Shown piece by piece: positions 14,530-22,299 of a stretch of DNA of 33,897 nt (within the stretch, counting starts at the first letter, position 1; every line of letters begins with the position of its first letter). A model generated the notes under the pieces. That model was not told the origin of the DNA. It worked only from the letters and a program-made list of their open reading frames with translations, and did not search any database. Both the position numbers and the translations under genes were made by a program. Origin of the DNA: UBA5018 sp044375975 (GTDB taxonomy: Bacteria > Cyanobacteriota > Cyanobacteriia > PCC-6307 > Cyanobiaceae). The stretch covers positions 1 to 33,897 of the forward strand of contig JBILLQ010000035.1 of NCBI GenBank assembly GCA_044375975.1, read 5' to 3'.

Positions 14530-14678
14530 GGAATTGGTACCCGGCTGGGGGAGATTGCTCACTCCCAAGAATTATCTCACTGCAACCGATCCGCTCCCGA
14601 TCCGCCTGGCCCGCCAGATCCTGCGGGGCTAGGGGTCGCGCCGAGCAGCTGCTACCAGATTCTGGTCAGCTGGGGGTG

Positions 14679-16232
14679 TCAGCTGGGGGAGTCGGCCTCT
14701 GGCCGTTGGCTGGTTTTGGCCTCTGGTCGCAGCAGGGGGAAGGCGATCACGTCGCGGATCGAGGCGCTGTCGGTGAGCAGCATCACCAGCCGGTCGATGC
14801 CGATGCCCAGGCCGCCGGTGGGGGGCATGCCCACCTCCAGGGCCTGGAGGAAGTCCTCGTCCACCCCCTGGGCCTCCAGATCGCCTGCGGCCCGGCGCTG
14901 CTGCTGGGCCTGCAGCCGCTGGCGCTGGTCCAGCGGATCGATCAGCTCACTGAAGGCATTGGCGGTTTCGCGGCCCACGATGAACAGCTCGAAGCGCTCC
15001 ACCAGGCCCGGCTTGCTGCGGTGAGCGCGGGCCAGGGGCGAGTTTTCCACCGGGTAATCGAGCACGAAGGTGGGCTGGATCAAGCTGGCCTCCACCCGCT
15101 GCTCGAAGGCCTCCACCAGCAGGCGACCAACGGAATCCGCCAGGGCCGGCGTCTCCAGGCCCAAGGTCTCCATGGCGGCAGCTGCCTGCTCGCGGCTGGT
15201 GAACGCCGTGAAATCCAGACCTGTCGCCTCCTGTACCAGCGAATGCATGGTGTCCCGGCGCCAGGGGGGGGTCAGGTCGATTTCGGTGCCCTGGTAGCTG
15301 ATCCGGGTGCCGCCGCACACCTGCTGGCACACCTCGGCGATCAGCTGCTCGGTGAGCTCCATCATGTCGGTGTAATCGGCGTAGGCCTGATAGATCTCCA
15401 CCGAGGTGAACTCGGGGTTGTGGCGGGTGCTCACCCCCTCGTTGCGGAAGATGCGACCCAGCTCGTACACCCGCTCAAAACCGCCCACCACCAGCCGCTT
15501 CAGGTGCAGCTCGGTGGCGATGCGCAGGGTGAGCGGTAGATCGAGAGCGTTGTGGTGGGTCTCGAAGGGCCGGGCATCGGCGCCGCCCGGCACGCTTTGC
15601 AGCACCGGGGTTTCAATCTCCAGGAAGCCTCGCCCATCCAGCCAGCGGCGCATGGTGCTCACGGCCAGGGCGCGGCGGCGGAAGGTGTCGCGGGTCTGGG
15701 GCGAGACGATCAGGTCGAGATAGCGCTGGCGGTAGCGGGTCTCCACATCCGCCAGGCCATGCCACTTGTCGGGCAGGGGCTGCAGGCTCTTGCTGAGCAT
15801 CGACCAGCCCTTCACCTTCACCGACAACTCGCCCCGGTCGGTGCGCTTGAGGCTGCCCTGCACGCCAATCAAGTCTCCGGCATCCACCAGGGAGGTGAGC
15901 TGGGCGAAAACCTCAAGATTGTCGGGCTGGGCCTTCTGGAGGGTGGCCTTCTCGATGTAGAGCTGAATCGGGCCGGATTCATCGGCCAGGGTGAAAAAGG
16001 CCAACTTGCCCATCACCCGACGGGTCATCACCCGGCCGGCCACCGCCACCTCCAGCTCTCGTTCCTCGCCGTTGGCCAGGTCGGCGTGTTCCGTCTGCAG
16101 GGCCGCGGTGCTGTGGCTCGGTTGGAAGCGCAGGGCGTAGGGCCCCTGGCCTAGAGCTGCCAGGGCCTTGCCTTTCTCCAGGCGGGTCTCACGCAGCTCA
16201 GACACGGATGCGGGGATCTCAGCAGGAGCCAT
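14679..16232 (-). CDS. lysS: Lysyl-tRNA synthetase, class II
   Basis: LysRS attaches lysine to tRNA-Lys. The 517-residue protein has an N-terminal anticodon-binding OB fold (VAGRVMTRRVMGKLAFFTL, about 66-84). Class II motif 1 surrounds RYLDLIVSP and RGFLEIETPVLQ, motif 2 is FRNEGVSTRHNPEFTSVEIY, and motif 3 is GLGIGIDRLVMLLTDS followed by IRDVIAFPLLRPE. The start is ATG 16230-16232, with AGG just upstream. The last 16 residues are RPEAKTSQ-RPEADSPS, two copies of an octapeptide coded by a 24-base duplication that begins with the natural end LLRPE, so the tail has been extended by repeat growth. It lies 76 bases downstream of rpaB on the same strand. Confidence 0.96.
   Translation of the reverse strand: MAPAEIPASVSELRETRLEKGKALAALGQGPYALRFQPSHSTAALQTEHADLANGEERELEVAVAGRVMTRRVMGKLAFFTLADESGPIQLYIEKATLQKAQPDNLEVFAQLTSLVDAGDLIGVQGSLKRTDRGELSVKVKGWSMLSKSLQPLPDKWHGLADVETRYRQRYLDLIVSPQTRDTFRRRALAVSTMRRWLDGRGFLEIETPVLQSVPGGADARPFETHHNALDLPLTLRIATELHLKRLVVGGFERVYELGRIFRNEGVSTRHNPEFTSVEIYQAYADYTDMMELTEQLIAEVCQQVCGGTRISYQGTEIDLTPPWRRDTMHSLVQEATGLDFTAFTSREQAAAAMETLGLETPALADSVGRLLVEAFEQRVEASLIQPTFVLDYPVENSPLARAHRSKPGLVERFELFIVGRETANAFSELIDPLDQRQRLQAQQQRRAAGDLEAQGVDEDFLQALEVGMPPTGGLGIGIDRLVMLLTDSASIRDVIAFPLLRPEAKTSQRPEADSPS
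14682..14729 (-). repeat. 24-base duplication at the lysS 3' end
   Basis: Units 14706-14729 and 14682-14705 encode RPEAKTSQ and RPEADSPS. The stop codon (14679-14681) lies inside another small direct repeat, TCAGCTGGGGG at 14666-14676 and 14679-14689. Confidence 0.7.
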
Positions 16233-16308
16233 CCTGCAGGACGGTCAAACCTGGCCGGCGATGTTTTCGTTTCGCGATCGGCCCGCTATCGGCTCTCTAT
16301 CAGCTCGC

Positions 16309-17091
16309 TCAGCCCACAGCCGAGAGGGCCAGTTCACCCATGCGCTGGGAGGCGTAGCCGGTGCCCCGCACCGTGAGGATCAATTCGGGATTGCGGGGAT
16401 CGGGCTCGAGCTTGCCGCGCAGGCGGGCCACGTAGACATCCACCACCCGCAGGTCGGCGGCGCGGCGGGGCGGATAGCCCCAGAGTTGTTCGAGGATCTC
16501 GGCCCTGGGCACCACCCGGCCGGGTTCGCGGAACAGCAGCTCCAGCAGACTGAATTCGGTGTAGGTGAGGGCGATGCGCTCACCATCGCGGGTCACCTGA
16601 CGGCGGTTGGTATCGACCACCAGGTCGCCCAGCCGCATCACCCCGGTGCCATTGGTTTGCTCGCGGGGTTCAGTGACGGCCGCGCCTTTGCCCATCCGCC
16701 GCAGGATCGTGGCGATGCGGGCCTCCAGCTCCTTGGGGCTAAAGGGTTTGGGCAGGTAGTCATCGGCCCCTAGATCCAGACCTGAAACCCGCTCGGCCAC
16801 GTTATCCAGGGCCGTTAGAAAGATGATCGGCACACAGGATTCGGCCCGCAGTCGCCGGCAGACGGCAAAGCCGTCCAACTTGGGCAACATCACATCGAGC
16901 ACCACCAGATCGGGTTGCTCCTGGTGGAACAGAGTCAGCGCCTCCTCCCCATCTTCCGCGCAGACCACCCGGTAGCCGGCCAGCTGCAGGCGCATCACCA
17001 GCACCCGGCGCACCGCTGCTTCGTCGTCGACAATCAGCAGGGTCGCCCTGGGCTCGACAGAGAGCTGACTGTGGCCGTCGTCAGCGTGCAT
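16309..17091 (-). CDS. rpaB: OmpR/PhoB-type response regulator RpaB
   Basis: RpaB is the essential cyanobacterial regulator paired with histidine kinase Hik33/NblS; it controls high-light genes and photosystem I genes through HLR1 sites. The 260-residue protein has a receiver domain with the acidic pair in LLIVDDEAAVRR (18-29), the phospho-acceptor Asp in LVVLDVMLPKLDGFAVCRR (62-80), FLTALD and the Lys of DDYLPKPFSPKE (about 111-122). The winged-helix output domain includes LTYTEFSLLELLFREPG, the recognition region RRAADLRVVDVYVARLRGKL and VRGTGY. The ATG is at 17089-17091. The upstream region carries a 15-base tandem array 100-220 bases before the start, which could influence expression. Confidence 0.92.
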   Translation of the reverse strand: MHADDGHSQLSVEPRATLLIVDDEAAVRRVLVMRLQLAGYRVVCAEDGEEALTLFHQEQPDLVVLDVMLPKLDGFAVCRRLRAESCVPIIFLTALDNVAERVSGLDLGADDYLPKPFSPKELEARIATILRRMGKGAAVTEPREQTNGTGVMRLGDLVVDTNRRQVTRDGERIALTYTEFSLLELLFREPGRVVPRAEILEQLWGYPPRRAADLRVVDVYVARLRGKLEPDPRNPELILTVRGTGYASQRMGELALSAVG

Positions 17092-17463
17092 CTAGCCATC
17101 GGCGGGGTGAAGAATCGCAACCATACCGCTCTGGAAGGGCTTGGGTCACCCCTCAGAAACCCCGCCAATGGGGCGATTTGGGCACATTTAAGCTTTTCTG
17201 CAGAAAGCCTTTCTCCACAAAGCTTTGCGCCGGGCAGCTTTGCGCCAGTGCACTTTTCAGTGGCCAACCTTTGCCAGCAAATTTTTGCCAGCAAAGTTTC
17301 GCCAGCCCAACGAGCGCTGCGGTTTTGCCGCTTATCCGCACCGCCCAAGGGGCAGGGCCTCGGCCCCAGAAAATCCGTACCAGGGCCCCCGAGGCATCAG
17401 GCACTAGGCAGGTAATGCACTGGGCATCAGGCCAACCGGCCTTGGCATGTCAGCGAATGGAAA
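17092..17463. other. rpaB upstream region, occupied by a 15-base repeat array
   Basis: This 372-base gap separates the solute-binding gene end (17464) from the rpaB start (17091). It should carry the rpaB promoter. About one third of it is the tandem array at 17191-17310. Open frames run through the array on both strands but show no known family, and neither has a convincing start. Confidence 0.6.
17191..17310. repeat. 15-base tandem array (8 units) upstream of rpaB
   Basis: Eight consecutive 15-base units start at 17191, 17206, 17221, 17236, 17251, 17266, 17281 and 17296. Units 3 and 4 (AGCTTTGCGCCGGGC, AGCTTTGCGCCAGTG) are close; the outer ones are degenerate. Read on the plus strand they give SFSAE, SLSPQ, SFAPG, SFAPV, HFSVA, NLCQQ, IFASK, with F or L at one fixed position, like a pentapeptide repeat. 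Confidence 0.8.
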
Positions 17464-18825
17464 TCAGGGCCAACGGGCTTTGGCATAGAGATTCCACTCG
17501 GCTGCGGCGGTGGCCAGGGCCCGGTCACTGCTCACCTGGCCCAACATCGCCCGTTGCAGCTGGGTATAGACAATTGCCTGCAGCCGTTTCACCCCCGGCA
17601 TCGCCGGCACTAGCACCTGGGCCCGGGCCAGGGTTTGGGCCGACAGCAGCCGGGCCCGATGCACCAGCCCCTCAGCACCAGGACTGAGCGCTTCTCGGTC
17701 CAGTTGGCGCTGCAGCTGGCCCAGGGCGCTGCTGGAGGAGGGCAGCACCCGGGCCTGCTCCGCGAAGGCCAGTTGGTGGGCGGCGTTGGTGAGGAAGAGG
17801 CCGAAATCCACGGCCGCCGCCGCCACAGCGCTCTGGCGAGGCACCACCAGATTCATCACCGCCACGTTGCTCACCCCCCTGCAAATGCCGCTGTCGCCGG
17901 TGATCGGCGGATGGGGTTCGGTGACGGCGGCGATGCCTGGAGCGTTTGTCTGCAGATTGCGCAAAAAATCCGGGCCGGTGGCCACCAGAGCCAGGTCGCC
18001 GGATTGATAGAGCTCGATGGCCCGGCGATAGCCCTGGCTCACCACCTCCTGGGGCAGCAGGCCGCGGCGGTAGAGGTCGCTCCAGAAGCCGAATGCCTGG
18101 CGGCCCGCCGGGCTGTCGAAGGCCGCCCGGCGCCGCTCATCCAACAGCTGCACCCCCATCTGCACCAGGATTTCCAGCAGCTCGGCGGAGTCATCCGGCA
18201 CCGCCGTCACGAACAGGGCATAGCGGCCCGTACGCCGCTTGATGCGCTCCGCGAAGGCCGGCAGCTGCCGCCAATGGCGCGGTGGCGCCTCGCAACCGGC
18301 CTGCTGCAGCAGGCGCCGGTTGGCCATCGAAATCCGCACCGTCAAGTACCAGGGGATGGCGAACTGGTGGCCCTGTTGGCTACCGGCCTGCCAAATCGCC
18401 GGCAGGTAGCTCTGGGGGGCGCCGGGGGGCAGCAGCGGCTCGAGATCGAGCAGCCCCTCCTTGCTGGCCAGATTGGCGGCAAAGGGGGGGTTCAGATTCA
18501 CCAGATCGGGCGCGGTGCGGGCGAATACCGCCGCCAACAACTTGCGCTCCACCTGGGCCCAGGGCACGTCGGTCCAGCGCACGCTCATGCCCGGATGCTG
18601 GCCCTCCCAGGCGGCGATCACCGCCTCGATGGTGTCGTTGAACTTTGGAGCCAGATCCAGGCTCCAGAAATTGATTTCTGTGCCACCAGCAGGCCCGTCA
18701 CCCCCAGGCCCATCACCAGCCGACCCGCCGCCTGGGCCCTGGCGCAGGCAGCCGGCGGCGGCCAGGGTGGTGGCGGCCGAGCCAGCGGCCAGCAGCTTCA
18801 GCAGGTGACGCCTGGGGAGAAGCAT
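17464..18825 (-). CDS. ABC sugar-type solute-binding lipoprotein (family 1)
   Basis: The 453-residue protein begins MLLPRRHLLKLLAAGSAATT and LAAAGC, a signal peptide with a twin-Arg pair and a lipobox (AAGC, Cys about 26), so it is probably an exported lipoprotein. The mature part, after a Gly-rich linker, has the extracellular solute-binding family 1 pattern: INFWSLDLAPKFNDTIEAVI near the start, a hinge region DLVNLNPPFAANLASKEGLLDL, ARTAP, and later LALVATGPDFLRN. Such proteins deliver oligosaccharides or polyols to an ABC permease, but no permease or ATPase gene is next to it. Its ATG lies 3 bases after the mreD stop, so it seems to be the fourth gene of the mre operon. Substrate unknown. 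Confidence 0.85.
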   Translation of the reverse strand: MLLPRRHLLKLLAAGSAATTLAAAGCLRQGPGGGSAGDGPGGDGPAGGTEINFWSLDLAPKFNDTIEAVIAAWEGQHPGMSVRWTDVPWAQVERKLLAAVFARTAPDLVNLNPPFAANLASKEGLLDLEPLLPPGAPQSYLPAIWQAGSQQGHQFAIPWYLTVRISMANRRLLQQAGCEAPPRHWRQLPAFAERIKRRTGRYALFVTAVPDDSAELLEILVQMGVQLLDERRRAAFDSPAGRQAFGFWSDLYRRGLLPQEVVSQGYRRAIELYQSGDLALVATGPDFLRNLQTNAPGIAAVTEPHPPITGDSGICRGVSNVAVMNLVVPRQSAVAAAAVDFGLFLTNAAHQLAFAEQARVLPSSSSALGQLQRQLDREALSPGAEGLVHRARLLSAQTLARAQVLVPAMPGVKRLQAIVYTQLQRAMLGQVSSDRALATAAAEWNLYAKARWP

Positions 18826-18828
18826 CGA

Positions 18829-19329
18829 TCAACCCTTGGGGCCAGCGGTCTGCTGGCGCCACAACAACAGCTGCAGGGAACAGAGCATCGGTGCCAACAG
18901 GGCCGTGAGCAGGGTTTGGGCGAGCAGGGTCTGCAGCTGGCTCCAGCCCAGTTCGCCTCGCCAGGCGTTTGGCACCAGCAGGCTCAAGTTGAGCAGCAGA
19001 CAGCCGAGCAGCGCTAGTAAACCGAGGCTGAAACTGCGCTCGATCGGCGGCCCCTGGCGGCCGATGCGGCCCCACCACCAACCCAGTACCGCCAGGGCCG
19101 GCAGTTCACTGGCCGGTCCCAGCTGCAGGCTGTCCAGGGCCAGCCCCAGAGCCACCCCGGCCACGGTGCCGGAGACCGGCCCATCCACCAGGGCCCAGGG
19201 CAGCAGCCAGAGCACCGCCCAGGCCGGCGCCACGCCATCGAGCTTGAGCAGCTGGGGAGCGGCCAGGTTGAGTAGCGGCACCATCAATGCCGTGGCGGCA
19301 CACCAGCTGTGGCGATGCAGCGCCGCCAT
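18829..19329 (-). CDS. mreD: Rod shape-determining protein MreD
   Basis: MreD is the small membrane subunit of the elongation complex that links MreC to cell-wall synthases. This 166-residue product is mostly hydrophobic, with about five membrane segments (for example ATALMVPLLNLAAPQLL, AWAVLWLLPWALVDG, FSLGLLALLGCLLLNLSLLV, LLTALLAPMLCSLQLLLW). The DGPVSGTVAGVALGLALDSL segment carries the conserved G-x-x-x-G-x-x-x-G-L-x-x-D of the family. The ATG (19327-19329) overlaps the mreC stop as TGATG; an in-frame opening further upstream lies inside mreC and is rejected. Identification rests on hydropathy, this motif and operon order. Confidence 0.85.
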   Translation of the reverse strand: MAALHRHSWCAATALMVPLLNLAAPQLLKLDGVAPAWAVLWLLPWALVDGPVSGTVAGVALGLALDSLQLGPASELPALAVLGWWWGRIGRQGPPIERSFSLGLLALLGCLLLNLSLLVPNAWRGELGWSQLQTLLAQTLLTALLAPMLCSLQLLLWRQQTAGPKG

Positions 19330-20075
19330 CAGCGCCCCCCCCGGCGCACCTGAACCCAGTCCACGGCCTCCACCGGGGCGCTTAGCTGCACCACCGCCTC
19401 GCTGGCCGGCACCGCCAGGTCGTCGACACTTTGCACCACCCCAACGGTGATGTTTGGCGGCACCAGCGTGCTGGCGGGGGAGGTGACCACCACATCGCCG
19501 GGCCGCACGCCGGGGTCCTTCTCCAGAAAGCGCAGCACTGGCCTGGCCGTGCCCAGGCCGGTGAGCAGGCCATGGCGGCGGATCCGCGGTATCCATACCC
19601 CCACCCGGCTGCCGTCGTCGCTGAGCAGCTGCACGGCGGCGGTGGTGGGGGTGGTGGAGGCAACCCGCCCCAACAGTCCGCCGGGGGCCAGTACGGCGGC
19701 GCCGGCGCTGACGCCGTCGAGGGAGCCCTTGCCGATCAGCAGCTGGTGCCACCATCCAGAGGTCTGCCGAGAGATCACGGCGGCGCCAATCAAGCTGTTA
19801 TCAGCCCCCGCCAACTGCAGCAGGCGCCGCAGGCGATTGTTGTCGCTGCGCAGCTGCAGCAGCTGGCTCTGCTGGTCTAGTTTCTGGGCCGAGCGCAGCC
19901 ATTCGCTCTGGGCGCTGCCCGGCCAGAAGGGTCGGCTGAGCAGGGCATAGGCATCTGCCAGCGGGGCCCCCTTGCTGAGGCGAATCCCCAGCAGGGCCAG
20001 CAGCAGCAGCAACCAGGGCCAGAGTCGGCCGAGGGAGCGCAGCTGAACAACTCGAAAGCCGCGGCCGGCCTGCAT
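19329..20075 (-). CDS. mreC: Rod shape-determining protein MreC
   Basis: MreC is a bitopic protein that connects the MreB cytoskeleton to the periplasmic peptidoglycan machinery. The 248-residue protein has one N-terminal membrane helix (about 18-30, WPWLLLLLALLGIRL). A coiled-coil stretch SEWLRSAQKLDQQSQLLQL and DNNRLRRLLQL (about 57-88) follows, then the beta-barrel domain with ISRQTSGWWHQLLIGKGSLDGV, LAPGGLLGRVAST, VQLLSDDGSRVGVWI, and GVRPGDVVVTSP near the end. The start at 20073-20075 lies 5 bases after the mreB stop. Length is somewhat short but normal for picocyanobacteria. Confidence 0.92.
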   Translation of the reverse strand: MQAGRGFRVVQLRSLGRLWPWLLLLLALLGIRLSKGAPLADAYALLSRPFWPGSAQSEWLRSAQKLDQQSQLLQLRSDNNRLRRLLQLAGADNSLIGAAVISRQTSGWWHQLLIGKGSLDGVSAGAAVLAPGGLLGRVASTTPTTAAVQLLSDDGSRVGVWIPRIRRHGLLTGLGTARPVLRFLEKDPGVRPGDVVVTSPASTLVPPNITVGVVQSVDDLAVPASEAVVQLSAPVEAVDWVQVRRGGR

Positions 20076-20080
20076 TGGAA

Positions 20081-21127
20081 TCAGTGCGACTGACGCACGA
20101 AGTCGGGGGTGTCGAGCACGCGTTCGAGGCGCTTGTAGTCCTCCAGCACCATGCCGCAGCCGTTCACCACACAGAGCAGTGGATTTTCGGCCACGTGGGT
20201 GAGGATGCCGGTTTCGTGGCTGATCAGGTCGGTGATGCCGCGCACCAAGGCACCGCCACCGGCCAGCATGATGCCGCGATCGACGATGTCGGCCGCCAGT
20301 TCGGGCGGGGTGCGCTCCAGGGTGCGCTTCACGGCCTCAACGATCACGTTCAAGGGCTCGGCCATGGCTTCGCGGATGTCGCCGGCGCGCACATTGATGG
20401 TGCGGGGCAGGCCACTGAGCAGGTGCAGGCCACGCACATCCATGGAGGTGTTGTCGTGGTCGTCATCGGGGAAAGCCGAGCCGATCCGAATTTTGATCTC
20501 CTCAGCCGTGCGCTCGCCCACCACCAGGTTGTGCACCTTCTTGAGATAGATACCGATGGCGTCGCTGAGTTCATCGCCCGCCACCCGCACCGACTCGCTT
20601 AACACAGTGCCGCCGAGACTGAGCACCGCCACTTCGGTGGTGCCACCACCGATATCCACCATCATCGTGCCCACCGGTTCGGTAACCGGCAGCCCGGCGC
20701 CAATGGCGGCGGCCACCGGCTCATCGATCAGGTGCACCTCGCGGGCACCGGCCAGGCCGGCCTCGCGCACCGCCCGGCGCTCCACGCCGGTGACGCCGCT
20801 GGGGATGCCGATCACCAGGCGAGGCGCCATGATGCCGCGCCCTTCATTGCCCTTTTGGATAAAGGTCTTGATCATCTGCTCGGCGGCGTCGAAATCGGCG
20901 ATCACGCCATCGCGCAGCGGTCGCACCGCGCGGATGTTGCCGGGGGTGCGGCCGAGCATCAATTTGGCTTCATCGCCAACCGCCAGGGGCACGCCCCGCT
21001 CCAGGTCGAGAGCCACCACCGAAGGCTCCTGCAGCACGATGCCCTTGCCGGACACGTACATCAAGGTGTTGGCGGTCCCCAGGTCGATGCCGATGTCGCG
21101 GGAGAACTGAAACCGACGGAAAAACAC
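20081..21127 (-). CDS. mreB: Rod shape-determining protein MreB
   Basis: MreB is the bacterial actin homologue that organises lateral cell-wall growth. From a GTG start at 21125-21127 the protein has 348 residues beginning with FFRRFQFSRD, the standard cyanobacterial N-terminus. Actin-fold motifs are clear: phosphate-1 IGIDLGTANTLMYVSGKG (about 10-27), the LGRTPGNIRAVRPLRDGVI segment, IGIPSGVTGVERRAVREAG, phosphate-2 MMVDIGGGTTEVAVLSLGG, GERTAEEIKIRIGSA, and adenosine-binding GIMLAGGGALVRG. A longer frame open to 21400 would add 91 residues, most of them read from an intergenic repeat array, and is rejected. It heads the mreB-mreC-mreD-binding-protein operon. Confidence 0.96.
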   Translation of the reverse strand: MFFRRFQFSRDIGIDLGTANTLMYVSGKGIVLQEPSVVALDLERGVPLAVGDEAKLMLGRTPGNIRAVRPLRDGVIADFDAAEQMIKTFIQKGNEGRGIMAPRLVIGIPSGVTGVERRAVREAGLAGAREVHLIDEPVAAAIGAGLPVTEPVGTMMVDIGGGTTEVAVLSLGGTVLSESVRVAGDELSDAIGIYLKKVHNLVVGERTAEEIKIRIGSAFPDDDHDNTSMDVRGLHLLSGLPRTINVRAGDIREAMAEPLNVIVEAVKRTLERTPPELAADIVDRGIMLAGGGALVRGITDLISHETGILTHVAENPLLCVVNGCGMVLEDYKRLERVLDTPDFVRQSH

Positions 21128-21305
21128 TGCTGACCGGCCTTCAAGAGACCGATCATAGGTGGGTGTTACAGATGCTCCTGGCGGTGGCACTCTCCTGGTG
21201 GTGGCAGAAAAGCGGTGCTGGAGGGGCGCCATCAGCCCAGGGACCATCCCCGGGCCCCATGCCAAGGCCCGCCAACCAAGGCCAGTCAGCCAAAAGCCAT
21301 CCAAG

Positions 21306-21395
21306 CCGAGGCGCTCTATGCCAGGGCGCTCTATGCCGAGGCGCTCTATGCCAAGGCGATCTGTGCCAAGCCGATCTAAGCCAAGGCGAGCTGGC
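21306..21395. repeat. 15-base tandem array (6 units) between mreB and ssb
   Basis: Units start at 21306, 21321, 21336, 21351, 21366 and 21381. The first three are CCGAGGCGCTCTATG or one to two changes from it; the last three drift. On the plus strand one frame reads GALCQ, GALCR, GALCQ, GDLCQ, ADLSQ, GELAP, a clear pentapeptide-repeat-like sequence, although no gene is expected here. Confidence 0.9.
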
Positions 21396-21470
21396 CCCAA
21401 ACATCAGCCAACTGCATCAGCCAACTGCATCAGTTGCTGACCGGCCTGCTCCATCATGGTTTGCGCCTTT

Positions 21471-21598
21471 CTGGCCTGCACCTGTCTGGTTCGCAAACCG
21501 ATCTGGCCTGAGCCTGTCTGGTCTGCACCCCTCCCTGGCCTGCAACTGTCGGGTCAGCAAACCGATCTGGAGCCAAGCTGGCTCCAGGGCTTCATTCC
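21471..21598. repeat. Imperfect 64-base direct repeat upstream of ssb
   Basis: CTGGCCTGCACCTGTC at 21471 is matched by CTGGCCTGCAACTGTC at 21535, and GCAAACCGATCTGG at 21493 by an identical copy at 21557. Both pairs are offset by 64 bases. Similarity is high in the first 36 bases and decays after. Confidence 0.75.
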
Positions 21599-21639
21599 GC
21601 CACCAACTACACCCACAACTACATCACCAGGAGACTGCC

Positions 21640-22035
21640 ATGGGCGTCAATTCCATCACCCTCGTCGGCCGGGCCGGCCGCGATCCCGAGGTGCGCTACT
21701 TCGAATCCGGCAGCATGGTTGCCAACTTGACCATGGCCGTCAATCGCCGCAGCCGCGACGATGAGCCCGACTGGTTCAACCTGGAGATCTGGGGCAAGCA
21801 GGCCCAAGTGGCCGCCGACTATGTGCGCAAGGGCACCCTGCTGGGCATCATCGGCAGCTTCAAGCTCGACCGCTGGACCGACCGCGCTAGCGGCGAGGAG
21901 CGCACTAAACCGGTGATCCGCGTCGATCGCCTTGAACTGCTCGGCTCCAAGCGGGATGCGGCGGCCGGGGCGGGCAACTTTGCCGGTGGTGGCTATGGCG
22001 GCGGCGAACCCAGCGAGGAAGAAGTGCCGTTCTGA
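21640..22035 (+). CDS. ssb: Single-stranded DNA-binding protein
   Basis: This 131-residue SSB has an OB fold: MGVNSITLVGRAGRDPEVRY (1-20), GSMVANLTMAVNRRSRD, DWFNLEIWGKQAQVAADYVR, KGTLLGIIGSFKLDRW, and KPVIRVDRLELLGS. A Gly-rich linker then leads to a C-terminal EEEVPF, the acidic tip that recruits partner proteins (replication, recombination and repair enzymes). ATG 21640 is preferred because AGGAGA (21629-21634) stands 5 bases ahead and the OB fold starts at residue 4. The same frame is open for about 160 codons upstream through the repeat array. RuvB and MutT in this window belong to related DNA-maintenance functions but are not linked to it. Confidence 0.93.
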   Translation: MGVNSITLVGRAGRDPEVRYFESGSMVANLTMAVNRRSRDDEPDWFNLEIWGKQAQVAADYVRKGTLLGIIGSFKLDRWTDRASGEERTKPVIRVDRLELLGSKRDAAAGAGNFAGGGYGGGEPSEEEVPF

Positions 22036-22262
22036 GCCTGATTTGCCAGCTCCCACTGATTTGCCCACAATGATTTATTTGCTGGGCAGATCTTGCTCCC
22101 CGACCAAAGCCGCTTCTTAATTACCCAAAGCACTCCACAGCGTATCTGAGCTGATCATGAATCCAGCCTACTGCGACTCAGTTTCCACCACTGCTCTGCG
22201 ATAGCTTTGAGCGCAGATGAGCTTTCTGGGCAGTCAAGGCCTAATCTGCCGAGATAGCCTTA

Positions 22263-22290
22263 CTAGCTGCTAGCCGCTAGCCGCTAGCCG
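22263..22290. repeat. 7-base tandem array (4 units) in the ssb-ahcY gap
   Basis: CTAGCTG is followed by three CTAGCCG units. Because CTAG is palindromic, the array could also fold on itself. Confidence 0.8.
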
Positions 22291-22299
22291 ACTGAACCC

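Larger units (their letters stand above)
21128..21639. other. mreB-ssb divergent intergenic region rich in repeats
   Basis: This 512-base gap must carry the mreB and ssb promoters. It holds a 15-base array (21306-21395) and an imperfect 64-base direct repeat (21471-21598). Frames reading through the arrays are open into both mreB and ssb, so N-terminally extended products cannot be fully excluded, although canonical starts fit the families better. Confidence 0.6.

Noticed and set aside
17635..19017. Plus-strand open frame of about 460 codons
   Set aside because: Antisense to the solute-binding protein and mreD genes, which are clearly real; the His/Gln-rich translation is typical of a shadow frame.
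17191..21395. CRISPR arrays
   Set aside because: The repeat arrays are direct head-to-tail units without unique spacers, and no cas genes are present.
20081..21400. MreB with a 91-residue N-terminal extension
   Set aside because: The extension is translated repeat array; the GTG at 21127 gives the standard N-terminus FFRRFQFSRD.
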